Assembly (NCBI RefSeq): GCF_029227915.1
Contig: NC_079879.1
Span: 11,222,001-11,286,000 of the forward strand
Source of the DNA: Hydractinia symbiolongicarpus
Lineage: Eukaryota > Cnidaria > Hydrozoa > Anthoathecata > Hydractiniidae
Reading direction: 5' to 3'
Length of the DNA stretch: 64,000 bases
In this document: one piece after another, positions 14,301-26,645 of the stretch
Position numbering within the stretch: the stretch's first letter is position 1
How the letters are laid out: the number at the start of each line of letters is the position of its first letter
The notes under the pieces: generated by a model
Databases searched by the model: none
What the model was told of the DNA's origin: nothing
Seen by the model: the letters and a program-made list of their open reading frames with translations, nothing else
Made by a program: the position numbers and the translations under genes

Positions 14301-16898
14301 GTCTTTCGGTTTGTTTGGTGCTTTATCGTTTCTTGATTTGTTTGGAGCTTTGTCGATTTTTGGTTTGTTTGGCGCATTTTTCCCATCCTTGGAACCTATG
14401 CTTTCCAAAAAGGCTTGATATTGAGTTTCCATATCATCAGATTTTTGGGAATCTAAGGACTGTTGTTTAGCATCGCCGCGCGGATACAAGTTGGATGAAG
14501 TCGCTGACATATCTTTAGCTAATGTGGCAGCTAAAGGTTCTTGCGGTGATTGTTTTGAAGCTGTAGTTGTTGCCTTTACAGCATTTGATATTGCATCATC
14601 AACGCCAGGGGAGAGATTCTGTGAGGCTGTTCTCCGTCGTTTGTGATATTCCGATAAAGACAACTTATGGTTTTTTGGCGAAGAAACTATCTCTTTTTTT
14701 GAAAGCAGCATTACAGAATTTTCATCACAAAACGTAATAGTGGGTGGCGAAGATTTACGACTGAACGAAATATGTCGCAAATTATTTTCAGTTTTCGTTA
14801 CGTTGGTAACAACATCTGTTCCTTTATTATTACTTAAAACATTTTGTAATGGCTGAGATAGATTTCCAGAAAGTGTTCGCGTTGTCACATCTTTCCGAGA
14901 GGTTTTAGGCGTTAAAAGTCGTTTTTCATCACAAATCACATGGCTATTTTTTAAGGCAGTAAATTTTCCATCACCACGACTTTTCAAAGCAATGTTAGAT
15001 GGTGTCGACTTGTTTTGTGAAACGTTCAAAGTTCGATCACTACTAGATTGACCTGTCTTCTTGGATACTAAGACTTTCTGAGAAAGGAAACTCTCAGGTA
15101 GGCTTAAAATACGACTGGTTGAAGTAGGCATGGCTACAACGCGATTGGTCGAAGTTGACAGGCCCGCAATGCGATTGGTTGAGCTAGACGACGAAATATG
15201 GTTGTTTAAACTGGGTGTTGCAACACTATGATTGGTTGAGCTTGGCATAGCAGCAACGTGATTGGTTGAGCTAGTCGTGGAACCAATTCGACTGGCTAAA
15301 CTAGGCGTAACAGCTATGCGATTAGTTGAATGAGGTGTGGCAACAATGCGATTGGTTATACTGGGAACAGCAGCAATACGACTGGTTGAATTAGGTGCAG
15401 CAATACGATGAGAAACAGGTGGAAAAGGTTTTTCAATGGTAGTTCGAAATGTTGTGTTTTGCTTGCTGTTGCCATTCAGGTTTTGAGTTTTTGAAATGTT
15501 AACTTTATCTGTGCGACAACTTTCAGGTATAACTAGCTTATTGTTAACGTTGGTGCTGTGAATATTCAACTGATCCGAACATTTACTTTGGGTGGGAGAC
15601 TGATTTGATGAAGTATCTCCACTGCTTTTTGTAAAGATTGTACCCAATTGTTTATACATATTGGTTTTGTTAGTATTCGAAAAGTCAAACTGATTAAATA
15701 TCCCCTGATTATTTGGCGTGACAGGACTTGTTATACTTGGAGGAGTAACCGGACTCTTGAGAGAGACTGGGCTCTTTAAAGCGCCAGGCGATACTTTCTG
15801 ATTTAAAAGAAACAAAGCATTGATGTTTTGAAGAAGTAGAGCGTTGGATTGTTGATATTGCAGAAGCAACTTTTTCTGAAGATTTAAATCATTCAAGCGA
15901 GGACCGGTACTCTTTTTTCTTTCTGGTGACTTCTTCTTCTCCGCACTTAAACTTCGAGCTTTACGTGCCCCTGCAATACTAGCCACACCTGACGAGTTAA
16001 ATGTGCTATGTCCAGGTTTATTGCTTTTATTTGAAGTTAGGGAACGAGGACTCTCCATTTTTTTGGTTTTAGTCAATTCTCTCTCCGAATAAACTCTACT
16101 GTCTAGCAGTGTGCTCCCTTTTCTTTCTCCATTAACATGACGTTCGTCTTGAACCTGATAATTAACATCCATATTCACATCGTGATCGTTATTACGCCTG
16201 CTATGTTTCTTTTCAGCGCTGTAAGACTGCAAGCGTGAATAACGGTCTTCCTGATCTCGATAATTTGGGGTGTGATGTTCTTGTCTACCACTACTAATGG
16301 ATCTTTCAGAATGGCGCGAACTCTTGCTGCTTGAATGACTAGATGCAGGAGACGTTGCGTATCTGTGGTCTAAATGTAAAATTTGTCACACCAATACAGC
16401 TTAAATAAAGTAAACCCTAACAGGAAAAATAGTCATCAACATTATTTTGTCTTAATAAAGCCTTATGTTCTCCTTAGGGTTATTATTATATGGTAAAAGG
16501 GTGATTGCATTGTTCGTTATTTGTTAGGGAAAGTTATACAAAGAATTTTAGGAAATATTATCGTCATTTGGCGAAAATATTGTTACATTCTACGAAGAGT
16601 TTTCCCTTGATACCGTACCATCCCATTATAGTGATTACTTCAAATCAAAAACGAAATTTAGTTAATTTAAATTTTTCAAAACAAATTTTCTTAAGTTTTA
16701 ATTTGAAATTTACTTTATGTGTGCAATCATCGATGAGGAGATTCTGCAAGTGAAGTACTTTTTTGTTTGGTTTCATATTCACACTGAATAATTGTCATCA
16801 CAATGAACAATACCTGAGCTGTGTGATACTGAACTTCTGTGGTGCGACGAATGTCTCGATGAGTGATTATCGTGATGTTTTGTGCGATGTTTATCCAT
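8313..16898 (-). CDS. Very large C2H2 zinc-finger protein (2713 aa)
   Basis: A probable nuclear DNA- or RNA-binding protein. Coding exons are 16898-16814 and 16369-8313, joined in phase through a GT-AG intron. The ATG lies two bases inside an exon preceded by a polypyrimidine-CAG acceptor, so a non-coding 5' exon exists further upstream. The N-terminus is rich in His, Ser and Arg. Five C2H2 fingers lie at about residues 1100-1250 and five more at about 2573-2707, almost at the C-terminus; the second finger of the last group ends H...C instead of H...H. The rest is long, disordered, charged sequence with basic Lys-rich blocks and acidic Asp/Glu-rich blocks. There are three internal repeat tracts: SxTNR(I/V), PNKPKxDK, and an Asp/His-rich tract. 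The coding call is very strong from length alone. I cannot place it in a named family. Confidence 0.9.
10230..10740 (-). repeat. Asp/His-rich degenerate repeat inside the zinc-finger CDS
   Basis: The protein here repeats short units such as PDDGDxHV and DGGxKxxxD, and the DNA repeats ATGATGG-type words. It lies in the acidic part of the protein between the two finger clusters. Unit lengths vary, which suggests old slippage products held in frame. Confidence 0.75.
14275..14385 (-). repeat. PNKPKxDK tandem repeat inside the zinc-finger CDS
   Basis: About five units of roughly eight residues of the form APNKPK(I/D)DK, encoded by about 24-base DNA units containing TTTGTTTGG on the plus strand. 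The region is basic and Pro-rich, likely an unstructured linker. Confidence 0.85.
15095..15415 (-). repeat. S-T-N-R-I/V tandem repeat inside the zinc-finger CDS
   Basis: About twelve units of 8-11 residues of the type STxRIxAxPS, with Asn-Arg or Asn-His alternating at the core. On the plus strand the DNA unit contains GCGATTGGTTGA. The array is imperfect but stays in frame. Confidence 0.85.
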
Positions 16899-16899
16899 C

Positions 16900-19800
16900 C
16901 TGAAAAGAAAATATTTTAGGACCTTGGAAATAATAAAAACAGGAAAATCTAAGAAGAAAAAACAGTTGCAATCAACCTTTTCTTAATACATTCAAGATTT
17001 TTAAGTTGTTTGTTTGTAAATATTTACCACATATCAAGGTTCTTAAACAAACTAACATAAGAAAATCCCTAGGCACAAACAAGACTTATGTAAAATATCA
17101 AAATTGGAAGTAAGTATTTAAAAGGGTGCAAACACAACAAGTTTCTTTTAATCAATATATATCATAACCAAATAAAAATGTTTCTGAACAATTTATATTT
17201 TGCAGATTTTTAAGGTTTTCCTTTAAAGAGTATAATAAATAAGGTTTTTAAGGTTTCCTAGTCTAATTTCAAGGTTTTCAATCTCCAACTGGGAACCCTA
17301 GAAACACGTTTTTATGGGTTTTTTAAATAATGTTGAAAAAAATCAAACACCTCACTATGAGAAGTTTGCACAAGCATCCAGTGAAAAATCAACATAAAGA
17401 AAACACAAATTCCCAAATTTAATCCTTAAAATATAGCAGTTCGAAATGTTATTTCATTAATAGCTTTCTTAATTGATATTAATGTATATCATTCTTTCCT
17501 TTTGTGAAGAAGACTTTTCATATAAAGGTATCATTCAACAAAAGCATAATCATGGGTTTGTGATTTGAAAGTAAATATTTATGTTCATATTTGTTTTCCA
17601 TTTTGTAATTCTCTAACAGCACCATCCATTGATACCTGCAGAAGCTTACATCACATTTTAAAATTACATGACAGGTGTTTTTTTTAGTTTTACATTGTAT
17701 TTCTTATCTTTTTCCAAAATCAATTCAAACATTACCAGTTACATTTCCAGTTTGGAACACTTTACTTTCAGAGCTTGTTAGTTACTTTGTTGTTAAAATT
17801 TAGTAAGAAAAAATTTAAATTATACAAATTAAATTTATCCTTCAATTCAACCTGTTTCTAAATCATACACAATCTTTATGCAATATGACAGCTAATATGG
17901 CTTTAGTTCTATTGGCACTGTCTTCTTTATAAACAAGTAAAATTAATCTCAAATATTTTGAAAGATTTGAAAGGGTTCCCTTAAGCATACTTTTAAACAA
18001 TAACAATTTTAATTAATATAAACAATCCTTTACTAATTCAAGGCTCAAAAACTAAGAATTCACTAAGCAAGTGGCCAGGTTGAAAATTGGAAAGATAGGA
18101 TTAAATTGAGAATTTAATCTAAATTATAAACAAACAACCTATAAATTAGTTATCTAAAAGAATGGAAAGAATTTTTTTCTAGTAAACAATAACATTAAAA
18201 GGAAGAACAGTGTAAATGTGAAATTTTAAATTAAGCTTATAAATTATGATTACGCTTAGAGACTTCTTTGCAACTAAAAGGGAGATATTACATATACTCA
18301 ATTTTTTTGGTCGGCTTGACTCGTCGTCACAAAACATTTTTCAAAAAGCTTTCTTCTTAAAACTTTAAAGGTGATAGAATCCATTTTGACAAAGGAACAA
18401 TTAACTTCTTTTATCACTTTACTTGCTATAGTTGCAAAAAAAAAAATGGAAAGATGTAGTTGAAAAGTTTTTACCAAAAAAGGAATTTAAAAGGTGCTTA
18501 CCACCATGAGACAGAGATGAAGGTTAAATGATAATCATTTCAATTAAGTTCAGACCTGCCATGAGGTTACTTCCAAGTTTTTATCACAAATTTATGGATA
18601 TTTAAAATTTTTTTGCTCAATAATAATTCGTGAAATACAACTGTTTTACTTTCCTGACTACAAAAATGATAATCAAGTTTGATAAAATGCACATACTGGT
18701 AACAACGCTTTTTAAATCTTAAAGGTTAAAATAAGGAGAAGAGTTCTTTGTCTCGCATTCGCAGTGTTCCTTTGAAATAAAACTTTGAAACGAATTTAGC
18801 TGACGAGGATGTTTGTTGCCTTCTTATCAAGCCTACAATTTTTATTGCTTCTTAGTTCCCAGTGAAGCAACAAGTTTTTGTTGTGACAATGAACTCATTT
18901 CCTCCAGTGCAAATTAGGCTTAAAAAATTAGTAGCTAATGAAACAACAACCACCACATGCCAATTAAGCACTCAAGGTTAAAAGAATTTTTTTCAATAAG
19001 CAACCCTAACTATATAAATTCCTTACAGTACTTACTTACAGTACCAATGCTGGAGTGCTTATTCAGATCTAACGACGAGATAAGCTCGCCTAATTTTGTA
19101 AGAAAGAAGAAAACTCTGTCTATAAAACCTTTTATTCACTCATAAGTAAATTATATGTTTATTCAGCTTTCTGTATCAATAGATAAAATAAATAGTCCAA
19201 AAAAATTTAACAGCCTAGCTGATCAAACTTTGACCGCCAGGTTGAGTGCTATTACACAGTGGTAATTTTTTGTAGTGGATTGTTTAGCTTGTGCCTGTTC
19301 TTTATGTGATTTTTTTCATATGGTTGTTATGATCATCTTTGCTGATAGTTTGTAGTTAAATATCAGCCTTTGTTTTGTAAGTGAAGCTTACATAATCAGG
19401 TGACACGGCTAAGTCAGGAAAATTACCATCCAGGAGTGGACGTCGCATCAATTTATTTACAATCAGGACACACGCTTCTTGTGAAGCTATTTTAAAACTT
19501 GTAAAGCTATTTTAAAACTCTATAGCTGAAAATTTATTTCCTAAGTTTTGTTTATTATAAATATATTTAAAAAGATAATGCAATGCATTTGTGTTTCTTA
19601 TAATTGCTAACTAAATAAAGCTTTTCTCTTATTCTCACCGCATCTCTTGTTTTTTCAAGATCACATGATATCTACTGTTTTATTGAGAGATCTCCACTTC
19701 TTACATCAGCATACTAAGACCTTCAAGAGTATATATTATTGTATATTATCTTTAATAATTATTGGCACAGCAAAGGTCAGTTTAAAATCGAAGTATTTGA

Positions 19801-20500
19801 ATTTTTTTTCTAATGTCTTTATGTTAATTTCAAAATTAAAAAAAAGTAGAAAAAACATTGACAATTTTTTGTTCTTTTAATTCGTTTTATGAATGAAATA
19901 TGAAATGCCCCCTGCTAAATTAACTGCCCCTGACGAAAAAGCATTCCAAGGCCTAAGTTAAAATTTAATAGTTATTTCGTCATTTATGGTAAATGCAAAA
20001 GTATATATACTTATTGATTGAGGAAAGTTCTTGAAATATGATATTTACCTGTATCTTTTTTATATAATGCACTATCATTTTTAAAATAATCATCTTTCAA
20101 TGATCAGTCTTTTCTTACATATTCAGTGTTAGTAATATCATTTTCATGATAATCATTTGTGAAAAAAAGTTCTTCATGGTAGACTCTGAATAGCTGCCAT
20201 TGCAGTTGCTATTGTTTTTATTACTTTGAAGCTCTTAAATGCAGAAGATTTTCTTTTTAACTGAGAATTATAAAGAGTGACACACATATAGAAAAATTAA
20301 AATAAAACTAAATTTGAAACTGGAAACGCTGCTCCACGTATAAAGGTTTTTCAATTCCCTGTCATTTGACAGAGCAATATGAACTGTTATGTCAAATGGT
20401 ATGGCTTTTATTTTCTGCAATTAAGGAGATATAATTTTACTTGTCAAGGTGGCAATCTTGCCTTCTGGTGCTAGAAGTTGCAGTCAAAAGTTAACCTATT
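16900..20500. other. Long AT-rich non-coding stretch upstream of the zinc-finger gene
   Basis: I see no supportable coding exon here. A non-coding first exon and the promoter of the zinc-finger gene should lie in this interval, because its first coding exon starts at an acceptor at 16900. A short direct duplication (AAGCTATTTTAAAACT) occurs near 19480-19520. Confidence 0.5.
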
Positions 20501-20539
20501 AAAATTAAACTAAACAGCAATTGTTTTGAAAATAGGTAT

Positions 20540-21010
20540 CATAAAACATGTTGTTTTTTTTTTTGGAGCTGGCTTCATTTGTTTGTTCAAGTTCTGGAAG
20601 CGCTTCAGTGATAGAAGATCCAAGTATTTCCTCGTCCTTAGGTCCTGTGTAATGATCCTTAAGCAATTGAAGGTAGCGTTTTGCAAGCTGTACATTTTCT
20701 AATACTACCCTTTAAGTACTCGTGGTAAATGCCTAACACTCTTTTCATCTTTCTGCATTACCTTCACTGTTTTGTCACATAAGTTGAATTTTTCAAAAAA
20801 ACAGTGCAACCTCTTTTATTTTGACAAGTTTCTAAAACTATTCATAATAATGAAAGCCTCTCACAGCACCAGTGTAAGAGTGAACGTGTTGGAATTTCTT
20901 GTTGCAGCAAAATATCAAATAAATTTTTCTTCAAAAACTCAAAAACAATGCTATGTCAACATTAATTGTCAAAAAATTGATCCCCAGATATTCATCAAGA
21001 ACCTTTGCTG
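20540..21010 (-). pseudogene. Degenerate transposon-like coding remnant
   Basis: Read on the minus strand with several stops and frame changes, this interval gives the blocks GAVRGFHYYE, RHLPRVLKGS and a charged helical stretch KRYLQLLKDHYTGPKDEE. The order resembles repeat-associated proteins with a VRGYHVYK...HLPREIS layout that I recall from cnidarian genomes. No intact frame remains. The resemblance is from memory and weak, so the family is uncertain. Confidence 0.3.
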
Positions 21011-21359
21011 CCTTTAATTAAGAAATTTGAAAAAAATGACTCTTGACTGCTTTATCAGCTGAGCAAAATGGAGAAACCAAGAGTGATGATGAAAATGTCT
21101 GATGAAATGTTGAGAATATGATGAGCGTAGTGCTATTGATGGTTTTTTCTAATTAAATAATTTTTGAATTAGAAAGACAAATTTATGTTTGATGTAAATA
21201 AATCTCTGTTTATTTGTCAAAATTCCAAATTATTTAGTGAAAAAAAATGCACAAGAATAGAAAATCACAAAAGTTTTTTTTTTTACACACGAAATTCACT
21301 TTTCCGGTTGAGTGAGAGAGTGATTTAATCACTCATTTGCGAAAGTAAATCACAAAATT

Positions 21360-23381
21360 TTACATTTTTTTCTTACGAAACTTTCTCACCGCAAAGAAAT
21401 ATTTTATTTTGGAGTAAAATTCTTTAAAACCTTCTGTTGAATCAAATAAGTCCACAAGAAATTTATTTATCCCTGTAGCCAACTGAAAAGAAAAGAATTA
21501 CAAACAAAAACATTACCTATAAGCCATTATTCATTAACAAACAGGAAAACATAAATCTAAAATAATAAAGATAAATTGATTGATTACCTTTGAAAAATTG
21601 TCCAATATAAATATATCCACTCTAATTAATGCAAAATTTTGTAATGTCTCTGGAATGTTTGCATATTTTATTTCATTTCTTTTTATTCTAAAAATAATAA
21701 TAAACAAATTAATGAAAACAAAAAGTTTTTAAATTTTTTAAATCCATAAAGTTCATATCAACAATTCTTTAATAAGAAACCAAATATATAAATTCATAAA
21801 ATACATACTTGTTTCCTTATTGAGAATCAGAGCAAACTTATTTAAAAAATGTTTTACATGAAAAGCATTATCAATTAAGACAAAGTTCTCTCTTATACTT
21901 TATATATAATTTCAGTGCTGCACCAGTGGTTACTTGAATGGCCACATGAGGAGTGGCTACCATCTTTATATGAAGGATATACAGGCTGGTAATTACAGCC
22001 CTGGGAAATCCACACTACAACATTAAATAACTTTGAATATGAAGCTAAAGGGTCATAAAACCAAATTTTTTGTTTCAAAAATTTCTCTCAAGCCATATGA
22101 CATTTCCCAATTGTCAGACTGTATTTTAATAACACAATCAAGATTTAAACATACTAAAATGAAATTCAGAAAGACAGGCCTGTTAAGCAAAAGTGATATT
22201 TATTACGCAAAAACGATTTCTTTCACTTAAAATTATTTTTAGAGGTATATTACCACATTAAAGCTAAGATCTAAATTTGCAGCAATAAAATCTTATAGCT
22301 GTTTTTAAAAAGTTTGTGTTGACACAAAAATACTTTATTTAAAAAGACATGTGCAGCATGACAGAGGGACCATTTTTCATGTCAAAATATGGCTATCATT
22401 TCTCCAGTACTCGCAAAAAATATTAAAAAAATATTATTTTCTGATTTTAAAGTATGAAAAAATGTGCCCTGAGCAAAGATTTTTCAATATGGAAATCATG
22501 TAAATTAATGACTTGCTGAGCACACAAGATGAGAATTGAGATTTTTCTGTGAAAGAATTTTACAAATCAAGAGTCCTTCTTCCATATTTCATAAGAAACT
22601 TTTTAAGCAATTGCATTCTAAATTTGCTACCTTTCAGGAAAAGAAATGAATACAGCAGAAAGAATGCAGAATTAATGTCTGTCTTGTATTCACAAAATTA
22701 AATTTTAGAATTTTTAATCAAAATGGACATATTGCAATCTTTTATTTATATTCACTTTGTCCAGGTACATTCTCAATGTTCCTGTAAATATCACTTTAGA
22801 CAGCACGAAAGAAACAAAATCCAATCAAAGCTTCTTTTAATACGCAATCTTTGATTCTGCAATTTCATTAAAATGCACACATTTACAATACCTTATCCCG
22901 CATTCTGCACAATTCTCGAGGTCTTATTTGCAAACCTAAATTCCACCATCTTTTCTTCTGCAAACAATTTGTTTTCATAAGGTACTTCATAAAAGTCTCT
23001 GAGAAAGTTAAATTATTAGTGCAAAAATTATGTTTACAAAAAAAACAGCATATGATTTTTTTTAGTCTACTGGATGGCATTAAATTCCAAAGAAATGAGT
23101 GCTATAGTTCCTTACAAGCAATCCCTTTTATAAAAAAGTTTAACCCCACATATATTGTCTTATCAACAATATTATCTTAAAATTATATAAGTGATAAAAA
23201 TCTCTGGGAATTTCTCTAATCCTGAAAGAAATGCTATTTTGAAAAGTTTGTTTTCTTGATTTTGCCTCTTTAGGAAGTTTTCTCTTCAAAATATATCACA
23301 AGCTAATTTTGTCTGCTTTTTTTACCTTTTAACTATTTTGTCTTCTGTCCCATTACGAGGTTGTTCAAATGATGGAATCAT
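21360..23381 (-). CDS. Unrecognised four-exon gene, 113 aa
   Basis: I assembled this gene from splice signals. Minus-strand exons are 23381-23326, 22998-22936, 21687-21588 and 21482-21360 (stop). All introns are GT-AG, and the phases agree throughout (2, 2, 0), giving exactly 114 codons. The ATG is directly preceded by an in-frame TAA, which fixes the start. The product is mixed and charged: an N-terminal EQPRNGTEDK segment, a central YANIPETLQNFALIRVDIF segment and a very basic C-terminus ending FRKKKM. There is no signal peptide, membrane segment or familiar motif. Exon 2 has a competing donor at 22893 (AAG|GTATTG), but using it would put a stop in frame. I do not recognise the family. Confidence 0.5.
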
Positions 23382-23389
23382 TTAAAACT

Positions 23390-24640
23390 TTTATTGACAA
23401 ATACCAAATGCAAGCAAAAAAATTATCGGCCATATTAAATTTGGCATAAGTTTTGGTGGCTGTCTAACTAAAAAAAAACACTTGTTTGTTTTATGAAAAT
23501 TTCTGGAATTATTTTTCTCGGATAAGCTATCAATACAAATGCTGTTTTCAGGAATGTATTCATTTCCGCATTTAACAAAAATTACAGCAAGTTAAAATTA
23601 TTTAAAGACTATAAAATTTTTTTAACAACTACGTTGATATTTTTGCCTCATGTTCTGATTTTACTAGTTTTTTTTGCAAACTCATTGTTCATGACATTAA
23701 CACAGTCACTATGTTACTATTTGATTGAGCTGAGGCAGTCTAAGGTTTATCATTTTTTGTTTCTTTTTTGTTCTAGTGCCCCCCAGTGAAAACAATCCAC
23801 TAACTATAGGTTTTTGTGATTTTCTGGGCTAGCCACTTTAAATATTTATTATTAATGTATCGCTAATGCATATATGGAATTATTACATCATAAAAGTAAT
23901 GCTATTATTGGGCACACCACATTAATTTCATGTGATAGGATATACGTAAATTTAATTTAAAAGAGAATGATGGAAATATTGAAATTTTAATCCAATAATG
24001 TAATTTAAACAATGGCTCTTAAAAAAATCTCAACTCCATACCTGATTTTTACATAATAAACTTATATGTGTGAAATTTGTCACTAACTCATTTTTTGTTG
24101 ATGGCAACAATATTTACATATGTCCTATATGCTGCAATACCTTATACTAATAAAGATATTGTTGATGACTTTTTTTCCATCAATGTTTTCCCAGTTGAAG
24201 TTTTGGTCATCATTTTGTCAATGGTTTCAAAAAGACTGCCTGTTAGATTTTTATTTCATTTTCTGCTAATTTTAGATTTGTTCTGCTTACAAAATGCAAC
24301 AACAGCTAACAAAAAAAAACAGAAAATGGAAGAGGTGAAATTTTTTGCGAGATGATAATCCACTAGAAATTCCCAACATCAATATATTTTGTAGAATTTA
24401 TTTTTGGCTTTTAGGGTCAAATTCATATAATTCGAGATTTATAACTGAACAACTAGTAAAATTAAAACATTTGAGTCAAAAACGGCAAATGTAGTTGTTA
24501 AAAAAAAGTTTATATCCTTTTAATGTTTTTAACTGGCTAGAACATTATTCTGTACAAAAATGGCGAGGTAAACATTTTCTTAACATCGAATAGGGGATTT
24601 AAGAATTTTAAAACAAAAGGTTTTGTTTTTTTAACATGTT
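23390..24640. other. AT-rich non-coding stretch
   Basis: This should hold the promoter and 5' leader of the 113-residue minus-strand gene. A 92-codon plus-strand frame at 24077-24355 is hydrophobic, has no splice or family support, and I do not call it. Confidence 0.4.
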
Positions 24641-24663
24641 TATATATATTCTATTCATCTATT

Positions 24664-25186
24664 TCTTCATCTCTCACTCTCCTTGATTTCGCTGACCCGA
24701 TCATTGTCCTCTATGTCCTTCAAAATTTGTGATAAATCAACTGAATACTCATTATTTTCTGGGTAATCATCAAAATACTCTGTATTTTCTGAGTAGGTAA
24801 CCTTTTCTACATGGCATGATACATGGTGACTCATTAGCATGATATATGGTGACTCATTTTTCTAGATATACATGACCAACAGTTACTTTCCAAAATGTTC
24901 CAGAAGTTCGTGGTGCCAAAGAATTTGACTCACTTGCTTCAACCTCTTGACTTAATGCCTAATGGGCTGTTTAAGAAATGTAAACAGCAGCCTTTAGAGA
25001 TTATTTCGCAAACACAATAACAAAGAAGCTTGAATCAGATTCCTACTCTTATCTTTGTCAAAGTAGTAGCAGTAAAAGATGCTTCTTCTAAAACGCATTA
25101 ATTTCGTGCAACCATGATGCATTTTTTGGGAAAATGGAAATTTTCTATGAACTCTGAGGTTCTCCTGAGTTGTTAATTTTCCTGTA
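24664..25186 (-). pseudogene. Coding-like exon fragments, unrecognised
   Basis: Three coding-like blocks lie on the minus strand. The first, after an acceptor at about 25186, reads KLTTQENLRVHRKF, which looks like the second half of a C2H2 finger. The second, after an acceptor near 24968, contains SQEVEASESNSLAPRTSG. The third ends at a TGA and contains YFDDYPENNEYSVDLSQILKDIEDND. The last two can be joined in frame through a weak G|GTCATG donor, but the first does not join cleanly. An imperfect 20-bp direct duplication (CATGATAYATGGTGACTCAT) sits in the third block. This could be the 3' end of a real gene or a decayed one. Confidence 0.3.
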
Positions 25187-25189
25187 AAA

Positions 25190-26640
25190 GATAATTTAAT
25201 GAGAGAAAGAAAGGAATGCTAATTTTAGAAATATACATATTGGAAATTTTATAGTATATATACATGCTTTTTATATAGTCATATTACTTCGAGGTTTATT
25301 CAAGCTTGGATTGGGGAATTTTTTATGTTCAGCTTTAGTGAATGCTTTTGATCTGTTTTTACTAAAAAAAAAAAAATTCATGTGTCCATCACATTAAAAA
25401 AAATAAAAATAATTAAAAATTCAACATGTCCATTAAAGGTGGATAGAATGATTTTTTTTAAGAGGTAACAATAAAAATCACAGGTTTTCCATAATGAACA
25501 AAAAAATCTACACAATCCATGTATTACCATCAGTCTTCACTATTTTTTTGTATTTTTTTAACAAAGCCTTTCAAACAAGAATAATTTTAAAATTTTTAAC
25601 ATTTTTAGTATTATTTTTGGAGCGTGGCAGCGATAATGAGGGGTAGATGTCAGAAGAAATTGACTAATTTACCAAGCATTTGGGGATTGGAGTATGAATT
25701 AGAATTTGGATTTTGTGCAGTTGAAAAAATGTCAAAATTCATCTTTATTCAGCTGGCTGTCATTCACCATGTAGATTGTGATCCTGAAATATAAAAAAAT
25801 GTTTTTTATATAATAAATGGGGCTAAACACAGTTTAGCTCGTGTTAATTGCAGTTTCCAGTTGGGTTGCTAGCTGGTTGGGTGAACTAAAATACAAAAAC
25901 ACTTTATTGAGCTTCAAAATTGGTGCTTTATGAGATTAGGATAGGTGTCACGGGAAGTGTTATTAAATTGGGTACACGCGCAGGAGAGTTTTGTGTCATT
26001 TTGCTTGCCCAGCATCCTCACCCTTTTTTGCCAAATATCACTTTATATTAACATCACAAAGTCGTTAAATGAAATACATTTTTCTTTCTAATATTGTGTT
26101 TTTTCTGGAAACATTAGCAATTAATATCTTATATTTACTATTTTTTTCAAATATTTTGTTAAGCTAGATGCAGTTCAGTTCGTAATTTTCAATTGAAAAC
26201 TTGTTTTCTCACAATAATTTCCTCACATTCTAAATTTATACAAAAGTATCCCTTAAAACTTGCTAGATTCTGGTAGGGAAAAGTCCTACATTTTTTTCCC
26301 AGGGTACACGACGTTCATGGCAGCATGTCCTGTATATCTTTTCTCTGGTTTCCCACGGCTATAAGTCGGTAATCTAATTGCACGGAGGGTTATTCCACAT
26401 TTGATCCATTATAATTCTAATAGACAATTGTAAAATGACGCAACAGCCATATAAATAAAAAACAAATCAACATAAATGTGACCTAATGTTTTAACATTGA
26501 TTTATTATGGTGTTTCATTTCTTTCTTAAATCTTTATAAACATCCATTTTACCCCCTTTTTTAACACTAAGTCATGTCCGACCATCTGGCCATAAAAAAG
26601 TCCGGTCAAGGCCAGATCGTGCACATTGCGCACATGTAAA
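25190..26640. other. Intergenic stretch upstream of UMPS
   Basis: No supportable gene. It contains homopolymer A/T tracts and the presumed UMPS promoter. The palindrome at 26584-26617 is listed separately. Confidence 0.4.
26584..26617. promoter_or_regulatory. Palindrome just upstream of the UMPS start codon
   Basis: The arms ATCTGGCC and GGCCAGAT are separated by 18 bases and end 29 bases before the UMPS ATG. A regulatory or 5' leader stem-loop role is speculative. Confidence 0.25.
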
Positions 26641-26645
26641 CAAAG

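Noticed and set aside
8397-14470. Many plus-strand and off-frame minus-strand ORFs within the zinc-finger gene
   Set aside because: They are shadows of a single 2639-codon frame with zinc-finger motifs.
24077-24355. 92-codon hydrophobic plus-strand ORF
   Set aside because: It has no splice signals, no motif and AT-driven composition.
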